Assembly: GCA_903912445.1 (NCBI GenBank)
Contig: CAIWHP010000072.1
Coordinates: forward strand, 1-53,751
Source: an uncultured Lentisphaerota bacterium
GTDB lineage: Bacteria; Verrucomicrobiota; Kiritimatiellia; CAIQIC01
Length of the DNA stretch: 53,751 nucleotides
Direction: 5' to 3'
The translations under genes and the position numbers were made by a program. Of the stretch, positions 8,613 to 17,191 are shown piece after piece; position 1 is the stretch's first letter, and the number at the start of each line of letters is the position of its first letter. The notes below the pieces were generated by a model, which saw only the letters and a list, made by a program, of their open reading frames with translations, was not told the DNA's origin and searched no databases.

Positions 8613-11414
8613 TTATTGAGCGTTTAACGGCATCACGAAAATAAAATTGCCTGCCGCGAGCGTACAGCACACCGTTTTTTCCAGCAGGCGGACGGCCGAG
8701 ACGCCGTGCGCTTGGGCCAGCGGCTGACCGGACTCGCGCACGGCGGAGGCGTTGTCGGTCGGCAGCGTCACGAGGGCTTGCGTGCCCACGGGCACGGTGA
8801 CGCTCCAGCGCACGTTACCGCCCTCGCGCCGGTAGTCGCTGACGATCGCACCATAGGGCGAGCGATGTTCGACGTGCGCAGCGTCGAGCCACTTCATCAT
8901 CTGCGGACGCAGCTCAAAACGGCGAAAGCCGGGGGCGAGCGGGCGGAGGCCGCCGACCGCCTCGTGGAACCACGTGGCGAAACCGGATTGCATCGGATGG
9001 TTGAGCGAACGGGCGGTGGCCGGATCAAAGTCGGCGTCGTAGCGCTCCGGCCAGGTGGTCAGGCCAAGATCGAGTACGAACTTATAGCCCGGATAACCGG
9101 CCACGTTCAGCGCGCGCCACGCAACATCGGCATGGCCGGTATCGCCCAGCAGCGTGAAGAGTCCAACACCGCCGTGAATACCAATGAACGGATGCCCTTG
9201 GTGACGCTCGGTCACCTCGCGCGCCAGCGCCGCGCCGACCGCCAGCCGCTCGCCCTCGGGTTCCAGACCAAACCGCAGCGCGAGCACATTTGCAGTCTGG
9301 CTGCCGTAGGAACGAGTCTTGGCATCGTAGAAGCGCTTGTTGAACGCGATGTGGAAGCGTTTGGCCGCGGCGTCGAAGCGCGCGGCGTCTTCGGGTTTGC
9401 CCACCAACCGCGCCGCGTCCGCGGTCAGCCGCAGTGCGGCGATATGGAACGCGGTGGAGGAGAGCGGCACGGGACACTCGATATTTTCGTTGCCGCCGGG
9501 CGGACACCAGTCGCCGTAGCCTTGGTTGATGATGTCCTCAACCGCCATCGCGGAAACATGGTCCACCCAGCGCGCCATCAACGGATAGTGCGCGCGGATC
9601 ACGCGGTCGTCGCCGGTGTAACGCTGGATCTCCCACGGCAGCAGCACCACCGCCACGCCCCAGTCGGGCCGCGCTTCCTGGCACAGCCGACGACCGACGG
9701 CGATGTTGCACGGAATGCCCGGCGTGGCCGGCTTCTTCTCATAGGTCTGGCCGCCGCGACCGAGCACGGTCTCCACATCGTCCATGAACTTGGCGAAGAG
9801 CGGCGCGGCGTTGTAGTTCAGCAGCGTCGTCGCCGCCTGCGCGTGCGCGTCGCCGAGCCACGCGCAGCGCTCACGGTGCGGACAGTCCTCGGTCAGGCCG
9901 TGGACGTTGTCTTCGATGGTCCAGCGCGAAACCTGATAGATGCGGTCGAGCAGCGGGCTCGCGCTGGCGAACGAACCGTGCGACTCCAGGTCGGTATGGA
10001 CCACGACGCCGGTCAGTTCCGGTTCCGTCGTGCAGCCGGTCACTTCCACGTAGCGGAAGCCGTGGTAGGTGAAGCGCGGCTCCCACGTTTCCACACCGCC
10101 GCCGCGGCACACATAGATGTCGGTCTGGATGCAGCCGGTCGCGAAGTGACCGGTCGAACCCGTCTCCAATTGCGAACTGTCACGGCTCAAGATTTCCGCG
10201 AAGCGCAGCGTCAGGCGTGTGCCGGCCGGCTGCGTCACGCGCAACCGGACCCAACCGGCGATGTTGCGGCCGAGATCCACCAGCCAGCGGCCGTCCGCGG
10301 TGCGTACGGTTTTCACCGGCTTGAACTCGCTGATCCGGCGGCACGGTTGCAACTGTTGCATCTCGACTCGCTTCGTCGGTGCAGGCATCACCTCGACCGG
10401 TTGCCACGCCTTGTCGTCGAAGCCCGCCCGTGACCAGTCATCCACCTCGAGGCGCGCGTCGTAGCTTTCGCCCGCGTACAGATTGTCGAAGACCACCGGT
10501 CCGGTTGCCGCGCGCCACGCGCCGTCGCTGACGATCGTCTCGCACGTGCCATCGTCATATGCGATGACGAGTTTGGCCAGCGCCACCGGCGGGCCCCAGT
10601 GCAGGAATTTCACCAGAAACGCCATGTTCTGCCCAAAGAAACCGTTACCCAACGCCAGCCCCACCACGTTGCGGCCGGGCGCGAGCGCCGCGGTCACATC
10701 ATAGGCCACAGCGAACGCGCGTTCGTCGTAGGTCGTGGCCGCCGGCTGCAACACGTCGTTGCCGATGCGCTGGCCGTTCACGAACAGCTCGTGCAGGCCC
10801 AAACCGCAGACATAGGCGCGCGCGTGCGCCACGCCCGGGCGCACGGAAAATTCGCGGCGCAGCAGCGGCGCGGGAAACGCGCGGCGCGCCACCGGCGCTT
10901 TCAGATTTTTCGTCTGTAGCCTGCGCTCGGCGAGTTCCGAGGTGCGCGGATCACCGGCGAGGCGGATCCACTTGGCATCGCCCCAATCGGCCGCGTCGAG
11001 CAACCCGACCTCGAAGCAGGCCGGCTCCGACCACGGCGAGACGCGGCCGTCCTTGTCCCAAGCCTGCACCTGCCACCACACGCGCTCGCCGGACTTGAGC
11101 GCGGCGCCCGCGTAGGGCACCAGCACGCTCTCCGCGGCAGCGACCTTTCCGGAATCCCACAGGTCGCCGCGCTGCGCGGCCAGCGCCGCCGCGCTGCGCG
11201 CCGCCAGAATCCGATAGGCCGTCTGCCCCTGCCCGCGCTCGCCCGACTCCAGCCGCCAGCTCAAGCGCGGCGTACGCGTCGCAAGACCCAGCGGGTTGCC
11301 GGCGTGCTCGCACGTCAGATCCGCCACGCGCAGCCCGGCCACCGGCGCAGCCGCGGCGAACAGGGTCAGCAAAAAAACACCCAGCAACTCCTGTCGCATA
11401 GTTTTCATCTTCAT
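8613..11414 (-). CDS. Alpha-L-rhamnosidase (GH78), divergent subtype
   Basis: A 933-residue protein beginning MKMKTMRQELLGVFLL with a signal peptide. Three Met codons at 11414, 11408 and 11399 could each start it; the first is used here. Like its neighbour it opens with LRVADLTCEHAGNPLG and a Trp-rich N-terminal sandwich, but the catalytic-domain motif reads DCPHRERCAWLGDAHA (about residue 510) instead of DCPQRDERFGWTGD, so it belongs to a different GH78 branch and may have another linkage or aglycone preference (inference). VDLGRNIAGWVRLRV and the C-terminal sandwich (GVGLFTLLG, HPMQSGFATWFHEAVGG) are also typical of the family. The 232-bp gap upstream of it holds an array of four 17-bp palindromes. 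It is part of the leftward operon. Confidence 0.92.
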   Translation of the reverse strand: MKMKTMRQELLGVFLLTLFAAAAPVAGLRVADLTCEHAGNPLGLATRTPRLSWRLESGERGQGQTAYRILAARSAAALAAQRGDLWDSGKVAAAESVLVPYAGAALKSGERVWWQVQAWDKDGRVSPWSEPACFEVGLLDAADWGDAKWIRLAGDPRTSELAERRLQTKNLKAPVARRAFPAPLLRREFSVRPGVAHARAYVCGLGLHELFVNGQRIGNDVLQPAATTYDERAFAVAYDVTAALAPGRNVVGLALGNGFFGQNMAFLVKFLHWGPPVALAKLVIAYDDGTCETIVSDGAWRAATGPVVFDNLYAGESYDARLEVDDWSRAGFDDKAWQPVEVMPAPTKRVEMQQLQPCRRISEFKPVKTVRTADGRWLVDLGRNIAGWVRLRVTQPAGTRLTLRFAEILSRDSSQLETGSTGHFATGCIQTDIYVCRGGGVETWEPRFTYHGFRYVEVTGCTTEPELTGVVVHTDLESHGSFASASPLLDRIYQVSRWTIEDNVHGLTEDCPHRERCAWLGDAHAQAATTLLNYNAAPLFAKFMDDVETVLGRGGQTYEKKPATPGIPCNIAVGRRLCQEARPDWGVAVVLLPWEIQRYTGDDRVIRAHYPLMARWVDHVSAMAVEDIINQGYGDWCPPGGNENIECPVPLSSTAFHIAALRLTADAARLVGKPEDAARFDAAAKRFHIAFNKRFYDAKTRSYGSQTANVLALRFGLEPEGERLAVGAALAREVTERHQGHPFIGIHGGVGLFTLLGDTGHADVAWRALNVAGYPGYKFVLDLGLTTWPERYDADFDPATARSLNHPMQSGFATWFHEAVGGLRPLAPGFRRFELRPQMMKWLDAAHVEHRSPYGAIVSDYRREGGNVRWSVTVPVGTQALVTLPTDNASAVRESGQPLAQAHGVSAVRLLEKTVCCTLAAGNFIFVMPLNAQ

Positions 11415-11460
11415 ATTTCAGAATGATTGGAGGCTGCGTTCATAGCATCGGCGCACAGCT

Positions 11461-11572
11461 TTTCCAAGGATTGGAAACCCCAACCCGTGCTTTTTCCAGA
11501 CCTTGGAAACTTTCACCGCCACACTTTCCAAGGCTTGGAACTTTTCACGCCAAGCTCCCCAGGCCATGGAAA
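11461..11572. repeat. Palindrome array A, four units with ~32-bp period
   Basis: Four 17-bp inverted repeats stand at 11461-11477 (TTTCCAAGGATTGGAAA), 11493-11509 (TTTCCAGACCTTGGAAA), 11525-11541 (TTTCCAAGGCTTGGAAC) and 11556-11572 (a weaker copy, TCCCCAGGCCATGGAAA). Their centres are 32, 32 and 31 bp apart, about three helical turns. The 14-15-bp spacers share a TTTCAC(C)GCC core in two of three cases. The array fills the gap between the beta-helix gene and the GH78 gene of the same operon. Confidence 0.9.
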
Positions 11573-11646
11573 TCGGGCACAGCACTGCCGGCCCCTCATT
11601 CAACGCAGCAACCGGCGGGAAAATTGGAACCGTGTGTCGCGGCGGC

Positions 11647-13497
11647 TCACGGCCGCCGCAGGTTTTCGTTCTGTTCCAGCTTCACGGGCGTGTCCGGCGG
11701 CGTGGTCCGCAGTACCGCCGGCTGGCTGAACTTGTTGCCCCGGAAAACCAGGTCTGCGCAGTCGGTGAGCTTGAACGCGGGCGTCGCCGGGTTGGCCGGG
11801 TGCGCCGGAAGCAGGATGGTGTTGCCGGAAAACTCCAGCCCGCCCACGCGGCTGGCGTCCAGCACCAGCGGGCTCGCCGACTCGATGGTGTTGTCGAGGA
11901 TGCGGATGCGGTGATGGTAGGGCGGCAGGGAGCGCTTCTCGCCCGGCTGCATCGGCGCGAGCCGCAGCAGCGGCGCGAACGGCGAGAGGCCGATGAACTT
12001 GTTGCTGCGGATGGTCAGATCCTCCACCGCGCCGGACTCGTACCAGAACTGGTTGTCGCCCTCGACCAGGATGCCCATCATCGAGGGGCGCTCGAACAGG
12101 TTGTTCTCGATCAGCACCTTGCCGCCGGCGGTCATGAGCACGCTGCGCGCGCGGTTGTTGCGCACGATGTTGTTGCGGAAGACCACGTCCGGGCGCGCGC
12201 TCAAATTCTCCACGCTGCTGTTGGGCCGCAGCCCGCCGGCCGGCGGCTGCTCCAGATTCAGCACGTAATAATCCTCGTTGTGGCGGATCACATTCTTGAC
12301 GCGGCACTCGGCGTAACCGAGCAACGTGTCGCGCTGCATCAGCCGCAGGCTGTCGCCGGTTCGGGCGAAAACCGTGCCGAGCTGCTGGAAGTGGCTGAAG
12401 CTGATGGCGAGCTGGTCCGGCGCAAGCTGGCCCTCGGCGATGGCATAGACGCCGTGCACGTTGCAGGCATCGTCGAGCATGTTTTCGAACAGGCAGTTTT
12501 CCAGCAGTACGGTGCCGCGGCAGCCCATGAAGTGCGTGGCGTCGGCGGTGGTGGTGATGAGGCTGCGGAATCCGTCCTTGAGCGCCACCTTGAAACCGCG
12601 GGCGGTCACATCGGCGCAATCCTCCGCGATCAAGCCCATGCCACCGGCGCGGTGCACGGTGACGTTCTCGACGAGCGCGCCATCCACGCTCGCGAGGTGT
12701 ATCGCAGGCGACAGGCGGTTGGGCCGGTTCATGCCCTTGCAGATCATCACCGTCCCCTGCTCCGGCAGGACGTTCGCATGCGCGTTGCGGATGCGGAAGC
12801 GGTTGGTCGCGACCTCGGTGACCTCGGCAAACGAGCGGGTCTTGGGATTCCAGAGCTTGAGCCACGGCGGCTGGACCGCGGCGGCGGCCTTGGTCCGGGG
12901 ATCGATCCAGTAGTTCCACAGCATGTCCTGCCGCGCCTGGCCGGGATCCATCAGCTCGCCGAAGAAGCCTTCCGCCATGCCGCCATAGAGCCGGCCGTTC
13001 TGCAGCTTTACCTCGCACTCGGGCAGCATCTCCACCTCGAAGAAATCCGCGCCGACCGCCGTGACCGTACCTTCGAGATGGAACGGCTTCTCCCAGTCGA
13101 TCACCAGATTGCGCAACGTGATGTTCTTGGAACGGTCCACCGCGATAGGCATGAGCACGCCATGGCTCAGCAGCGTGGAGCCCTGGCCATCGATTTCAAA
13201 ATCCGTGACGCCGTCGAGATGCAGCGCCATGCGCCGATAGCCCGCGTCATGGTTGGTGATATGCCGGAACGCGCCCTCCGCTTTCTCCGGGTACAAATGC
13301 CAGACGCCCCGCTCCAGCACGAGCCGCTTGAGCCCCTCGGCGCGGCACTTCGCGAGGGCGTCGCGCAGCAGCGGAACCGCATCGGCGCCAGCGGCGGGCG
13401 GCGCGATCTTCAGTTCGCGGTCCGCGGCGGCGCACGGGAGCGCCAGCCCGGCCAACCCGAGCAACAGCAATTTCCATGTCGGCGTTTGCATCGTCAT
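11647..13497 (-). CDS. Secreted right-handed beta-helix protein, GH110-like (alpha-galactosidase type)
   Basis: A 616-residue protein with a signal peptide (MTMQTPTWKLLLLGLAGLA). The start overlaps the stop of the upstream gene as ATGA (13494-13497). After a domain with RLVLERGVWHLYPEKAEG and ITNHDAGYRRMALHL comes FEIDGQGSTLLSHGVLMPI and NITLRNLVIDWEKPFH, followed by repeated parallel-beta-helix turns (VLLENCLFENMLDDACNVHG, FRNNIVRNNRAR, IRSNKFIG, ILDNTIE). From memory this layout resembles the GH110 alpha-1,3-galactosidases of Bacteroidetes; a polysaccharide lyase or another beta-helix glycosidase is the alternative. The Asp-Asp in MLDDACNVHG could be catalytic (inference). It sits between the sugar-catabolic genes and the rhamnosidases, so it probably attacks the same polysaccharide. 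Confidence 0.8.
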   Translation of the reverse strand: MTMQTPTWKLLLLGLAGLALPCAAADRELKIAPPAAGADAVPLLRDALAKCRAEGLKRLVLERGVWHLYPEKAEGAFRHITNHDAGYRRMALHLDGVTDFEIDGQGSTLLSHGVLMPIAVDRSKNITLRNLVIDWEKPFHLEGTVTAVGADFFEVEMLPECEVKLQNGRLYGGMAEGFFGELMDPGQARQDMLWNYWIDPRTKAAAAVQPPWLKLWNPKTRSFAEVTEVATNRFRIRNAHANVLPEQGTVMICKGMNRPNRLSPAIHLASVDGALVENVTVHRAGGMGLIAEDCADVTARGFKVALKDGFRSLITTTADATHFMGCRGTVLLENCLFENMLDDACNVHGVYAIAEGQLAPDQLAISFSHFQQLGTVFARTGDSLRLMQRDTLLGYAECRVKNVIRHNEDYYVLNLEQPPAGGLRPNSSVENLSARPDVVFRNNIVRNNRARSVLMTAGGKVLIENNLFERPSMMGILVEGDNQFWYESGAVEDLTIRSNKFIGLSPFAPLLRLAPMQPGEKRSLPPYHHRIRILDNTIESASPLVLDASRVGGLEFSGNTILLPAHPANPATPAFKLTDCADLVFRGNKFSQPAVLRTTPPDTPVKLEQNENLRRP

Positions 13498-14531
13498 TTG
13501 GTTTCTCCCACTGAAATTCTCAGGAAGTGTTCGACGGTCTCATCCGGCTGCAGGATTTTGAGCGTGCCCTTGGCCTTGGCCGCGGCCTGCCCGTCCGGGT
13601 GGCAGTTGGCCGGCTCCAGACCCATGACGTACTCCTGCTGCCCCATCATCTTCCATTGCGTGAAGCACGGCAGCTCGGCCTTCCGGTACGCCACCTCCAA
13701 CGTCAGGCCGCAGTCCGGATTGGTCAGCGCCATGCGCGCGAGGCCGTCGGCTTCCGCCTCGATGTCGTGATAGAAGCACTGCTCCACATAGCCGGCGGTC
13801 GGCTTCTGGCAACGCGCCCAGTCGGCGAGTCCCGCGGCCGCGATTTCGTTCCGCGGCGTCGTGCTGCGCGCCTTCGTGTTCAGCACGGCGTTCTCGCCGA
13901 GCAGCGGAAAGCCGGTGTTGATGTGATAGAGCAGCATCAGCGGCGCGGGCCGCACACCGCGGTTGGTGAGGCGGTCGGTAACCGTGATGCTGTTGGTGCC
14001 GAACGTCGTCGAGATGGTCCGGTGGCATTCCAGATTTTCGGCAAAGAAGCTGGCCTCGCGGAGCAAACCCGAAACTTCCAGCCGATACTGACCATCCACC
14101 CAAGCCTCCGACACGGCGGGCTTTTCGGCCGGCGTGCTGGAGAGTCGTCCGTGCAGACCCAGCGGGCCATCCACGCGCATGCCGGACTCGGCCTCCGGCG
14201 AGCCGACGGTGGAAAGACCGCAGCCGGTCAACAACCCGCCACCAAAACTGCGCAGCCAGCGGAGACCATCGGGCTCATAATAGGATGGATGCACAATGCC
14301 GACGGGCGTCAGATAACTCAACGGAATGCCTTTGAATGAAGCGCGGCCAATATCCATGCCGCGGTCGAGCAAGACCTGAAACGCGAACCCGCTGCCGTTG
14401 TCGAAGTCGGCGACGCGCACGCCACGACCGCGCCCATCATCGAGCACGCTGGTGCGTACCCCAGCCAGTTGTTGCATGGTGCCGATATAGGGTTTGAGTT
14501 GCTGGGCTGTCATCTGCGTGTGTGTACTCAT
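13494..14531 (-). CDS. DUF4432 family protein, galactose-mutarotase-like fold
   Basis: A 345-residue cytoplasmic protein with no signal peptide. The start ATG at 14531 is preceded by a strong AAGGAG. It carries the hallmarks of the DUF4432/aldose-1-epimerase-like family: GRGRGVRVADFDNGSGFAF, VLLDRGMDIGRASFKGIPL, a YYEPDGLRWLRSFGGGLLTGCGL block, LHGRLSSTPA, and a late MGLEPANCHPDG. Members adopt the beta-supersandwich of aldose mutarotases, and the conserved His and Glu residues suggest sugar anomerisation or epimerisation, but the exact reaction is not established as far as I know. Its place between a polyol/uronate-type reductase and the glycosidases suggests it prepares the released sugar for catabolism. 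It is stop-start coupled to the beta-helix gene. Confidence 0.88.
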   Translation of the reverse strand: MSTHTQMTAQQLKPYIGTMQQLAGVRTSVLDDGRGRGVRVADFDNGSGFAFQVLLDRGMDIGRASFKGIPLSYLTPVGIVHPSYYEPDGLRWLRSFGGGLLTGCGLSTVGSPEAESGMRVDGPLGLHGRLSSTPAEKPAVSEAWVDGQYRLEVSGLLREASFFAENLECHRTISTTFGTNSITVTDRLTNRGVRPAPLMLLYHINTGFPLLGENAVLNTKARSTTPRNEIAAAGLADWARCQKPTAGYVEQCFYHDIEAEADGLARMALTNPDCGLTLEVAYRKAELPCFTQWKMMGQQEYVMGLEPANCHPDGQAAAKAKGTLKILQPDETVEHFLRISVGETK

Positions 14532-14543
14532 TACGGTTCTCCT

Positions 14544-15689
14544 TCATTTGAGCTGCCGGGCCAGCTGGCTCCAAACCATCTCCGCCTCACGGTCCCATTT
14601 TCCCCACAATGTTTCGAGACCGTTGCGAATTTTCTGCGGATCGCTGCCGAACAATTTCTTCACGGCGAGCACGGTGCCTGCCACCAGCACCGCTGGCTCC
14701 AGCCCTTGACTCACGACGAGGCGGAGCGCGCCGCTCAGGCGGTCGTCCCAGCTCAGCTTGCGCTCCAGGTCGCGGCAGACGCGCTCCACTCGGTCGGTCA
14801 GGAACGGATTCACCATCCGTTGTAGCAGGTCATCGGCGTAGGCGGCAAAGCCAATGGGGGTGAAAAGTTCGTCCACGCCGGCGCGCTTCCGGCACAGTGC
14901 CACGCCGACTTCCTCGACGAACGCGACACGCGCCCGCGCCAGCAACTCCGGCGCGCCGGCGATCTCGTCCATCATCTGGAAACCGCGCTGCTGCGCGTAC
15001 AGACCGAGCCAGAGGTGCAACGCGTTGTGGCCATAGAGCTTGGCCTCCTCGAACGGCAACAGGTCGGGCTTGGCGATCAGGTTCTGCACAGAGCGTTCTT
15101 CGATACCGGCACAGGACTGGATCAGGATCTTGTTGAACTCCTCGACGAGGTGTCCGCGGTCGGCTGAAGGCGTCAACGCGGGCAGCTTGCGCTGCGCGCA
15201 TTCCGCGGCGGAGAGCACTCCGCTCATCTTCCCGATCACGGTGTTCAGATAATGCGTCGCCGGAAAAGCACCGACGGCAGTTTCCAGCGCCTCGGCGGCG
15301 TGGTTGTGATTCTCCGCCGCGTAGACGAAGCGCCGCCTGTCCGGCACGCGCAAGAAACCCTCGCGCAGCCAGCCCGCGATGTGTTTGAAGAAGGCGATGC
15401 TCGGCAGCGCCGTGGCGATCTCGTCCGCTTCAGCGGCCGCGGCGATCAGCTGCTCGCGCTCCGCCGGCACAGTGGGGTTGAAAATTTCCACGCCGATGAG
15501 GGTGTGCGTCGTCACCGCAGCGGCCGAGGCGACGTTGAACTGCAACGTGCCCTTGTTCGCGCGCAGCGCCGCAACCAGCGCGGCATCCACGTCGGCAATC
15601 ACCAACCGCCCGCACCCGCCGTGGAACGCCCCATCGAGGAAGATGCTCGTCTGGATGGGGCCGAGGCCGATGCCGAGAAAAGTTTGCAT
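14544..15689 (-). CDS. Mannitol-dehydrogenase-family oxidoreductase
   Basis: A 381-residue NAD(P)-dependent enzyme of the polyol-specific long-chain dehydrogenase/reductase family (mannitol-1-phosphate 5-dehydrogenase, mannitol dehydrogenase, tagaturonate reductase). The N-terminus GIGLGPIQTSIFLDG is the Rossmann dinucleotide loop. The family catalytic motif K-x4-N-x2-H is present as Lys217, Asn222 and His225 (KLYGHNALH), preceded by the AAENHNHA block. It lacks a signal peptide and acts in the cytoplasm. Only 8 bp separate it from the upstream FGGY kinase gene and 12 bp from the DUF4432 gene. In this operon it may reduce or oxidise the isomerised sugar or a by-product such as a ketose; the substrate is not predictable. 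No strong Shine-Dalgarno sequence precedes the ATG, which may point to translational coupling. Confidence 0.88.
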   Translation of the reverse strand: MQTFLGIGLGPIQTSIFLDGAFHGGCGRLVIADVDAALVAALRANKGTLQFNVASAAAVTTHTLIGVEIFNPTVPAEREQLIAAAAEADEIATALPSIAFFKHIAGWLREGFLRVPDRRRFVYAAENHNHAAEALETAVGAFPATHYLNTVIGKMSGVLSAAECAQRKLPALTPSADRGHLVEEFNKILIQSCAGIEERSVQNLIAKPDLLPFEEAKLYGHNALHLWLGLYAQQRGFQMMDEIAGAPELLARARVAFVEEVGVALCRKRAGVDELFTPIGFAAYADDLLQRMVNPFLTDRVERVCRDLERKLSWDDRLSGALRLVVSQGLEPAVLVAGTVLAVKKLFGSDPQKIRNGLETLWGKWDREAEMVWSQLARQLK

Positions 15690-15697
15690 GGCGCGCT

Positions 15698-17191
15698 TTA
15701 TAGCCTGTTCAGCACCGGTTGGAGAGCGGGAAATAGTTGCTGATAGAGCGCGTGCTTCTCGCCATAGATGGCATGGCGCGCGGCGTCCGGCTCAAAGACA
15801 CGGTCATATTTCACGAACAACGCGGCGGCTTCGTCGGCCGTGCGGAAGACGCCGGTCGCCAGCCCGGCCAGCATGGCGGCGCCAAGCCGGCCGGCCTCGG
15901 TGATGTGCGGCCGGATCACCGGCAGGCCGAAGACATCGGCGCGGATTTGCAGGCCGCGGTCGGACTGCGCGCCACCGCCGGAGGCGATCAATTTCTTGGT
16001 GCCGAGGCCCAGACGGTCAAGCGCGGCGAGGCTTTCCACGAAATAGAGCGCCGCGCACTCGACGATGGCCTTGAGGATTTCGCCGCGCTTGGTGCTGATC
16101 TTCAGGCCGGCGATGACGCCGGAAGTGTCCGGGATGATGCGCGGCGAAACCGGCGGCTCGAAGTGCGGCAACACCAGCAGGCGCGTCGGGTCGTCCGGCA
16201 TCTCGCGGTCCAGCAGCGTATAGATTTCGGAACCTGCCGGCGGGACGCAGCCGGCGGCGAAGGTGTCGCGGAACCATTTCACCAGCAACCCGCTTTGGTT
16301 GAAGATGAAGGCGACGAACAAATCCGGCAGCACGTGGTGCTCGATGTTGAGTCCCTCCGCGAGCAACGCCAGCGGCCGGGCCGGCTGGCGGAACACCGGC
16401 GTAAGGCACTCGAAGGAGCCGATGCCGCAGATGGTCTTCCCGGCGGCAGTGCTGCCGCAACCGAGTGCATTGCAGCACTGGTCGTGGCCGCCGGCCACCA
16501 CGCGCACGCCCCGCGGCAGGTTCAATTCGCGCGCGGCGGCGTCGGAGACGGTGCCGATGATAGTGCCGCCGGGTACCACGCGGCCGAGCTTCTCGCGCGG
16601 GATTTCGCTCCACGCCAGCAGCTCATCCGACCAGTCGTTCTTGGCGAGGTCGAACAGCAACGTCCGGTTGGCGTGCGAGTTGTTGGTGACCGGTTCGCAG
16701 CCGAGCAGAAATGCGATCAGGTCCGACCAGAGCAGGAAATAATCCGCCCGCCGGAAAACGTCCGGACGGTGCTCGCGCAGCCAGAGCAGCTTCGGCAAGG
16801 AATAGTGGAGGCCCAGCTGGTTCGGATTGATAGCGTAGAACCGCTCCGGGCTGAACGCCGCGGCCAGCCGGGCGATGTGCTCGCGCCCGCGGTCATCCAC
16901 GCAGAGCATGCTGTGGTCGAGCAGCTGCCGGTCCTTGGAAACCGGCACAAACGCCTCGCCGAACGAGCTGATGGAAAGCGCGGTGACCGGGTCGCGGACG
17001 CTCTGTGCGGCAACCTCGGCGATCACAGCCCGCGTCTGCCGCCAGACGTTTTCGCTGTCGAGTTCCGACCAGCCGGGCTGCGGATGCAGCATGTCGTATT
17101 CGCGGTAGGCCGTGGCCAGGCACGCGCCGTCCAGCCCGAACACGCCGGCCTTGCAGCCGGTGGTGCCCAGATCTATGCCGAGCAGGCTCAT
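15698..17191 (-). CDS. FGGY-family sugar kinase
   Basis: A 497-residue carbohydrate kinase. The ATG at 17191 overlaps the stop of the isomerase gene as ATGA (17188-17191) and starts directly with the phosphate-binding loop MSLLGIDLGTTGCKAG; the frame open further upstream has no kinase homology. VVAGGHDQCCNALGCG carries the catalytic Asp, ICGIGSFECLTPVF follows, and IASGGGAQSDRGLQIRADVFG is the C-terminal adenosine-binding motif. FGGY kinases of this length phosphorylate ketoses such as L-rhamnulose, L-fuculose or xylulose. With an upstream FucI-type isomerase and a class II aldolase, a rhamnulokinase or fuculokinase role is the best guess, but the specificity cannot be read from sequence. 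Confidence 0.93.
   Translation of the reverse strand: MSLLGIDLGTTGCKAGVFGLDGACLATAYREYDMLHPQPGWSELDSENVWRQTRAVIAEVAAQSVRDPVTALSISSFGEAFVPVSKDRQLLDHSMLCVDDRGREHIARLAAAFSPERFYAINPNQLGLHYSLPKLLWLREHRPDVFRRADYFLLWSDLIAFLLGCEPVTNNSHANRTLLFDLAKNDWSDELLAWSEIPREKLGRVVPGGTIIGTVSDAAARELNLPRGVRVVAGGHDQCCNALGCGSTAAGKTICGIGSFECLTPVFRQPARPLALLAEGLNIEHHVLPDLFVAFIFNQSGLLVKWFRDTFAAGCVPPAGSEIYTLLDREMPDDPTRLLVLPHFEPPVSPRIIPDTSGVIAGLKISTKRGEILKAIVECAALYFVESLAALDRLGLGTKKLIASGGGAQSDRGLQIRADVFGLPVIRPHITEAGRLGAAMLAGLATGVFRTADEAAALFVKYDRVFEPDAARHAIYGEKHALYQQLFPALQPVLNRL

Noticed and set aside
11461-11572. CRISPR array
   Set aside because: Repeats of 17 bp with 14-15-bp semi-conserved spacers and no cas genes do not fit CRISPR.
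6517-13770. Plus-strand open frames opposite the rhamnosidase and beta-helix genes
   Set aside because: Composition and lack of motifs show they are shadows of the minus-strand genes.
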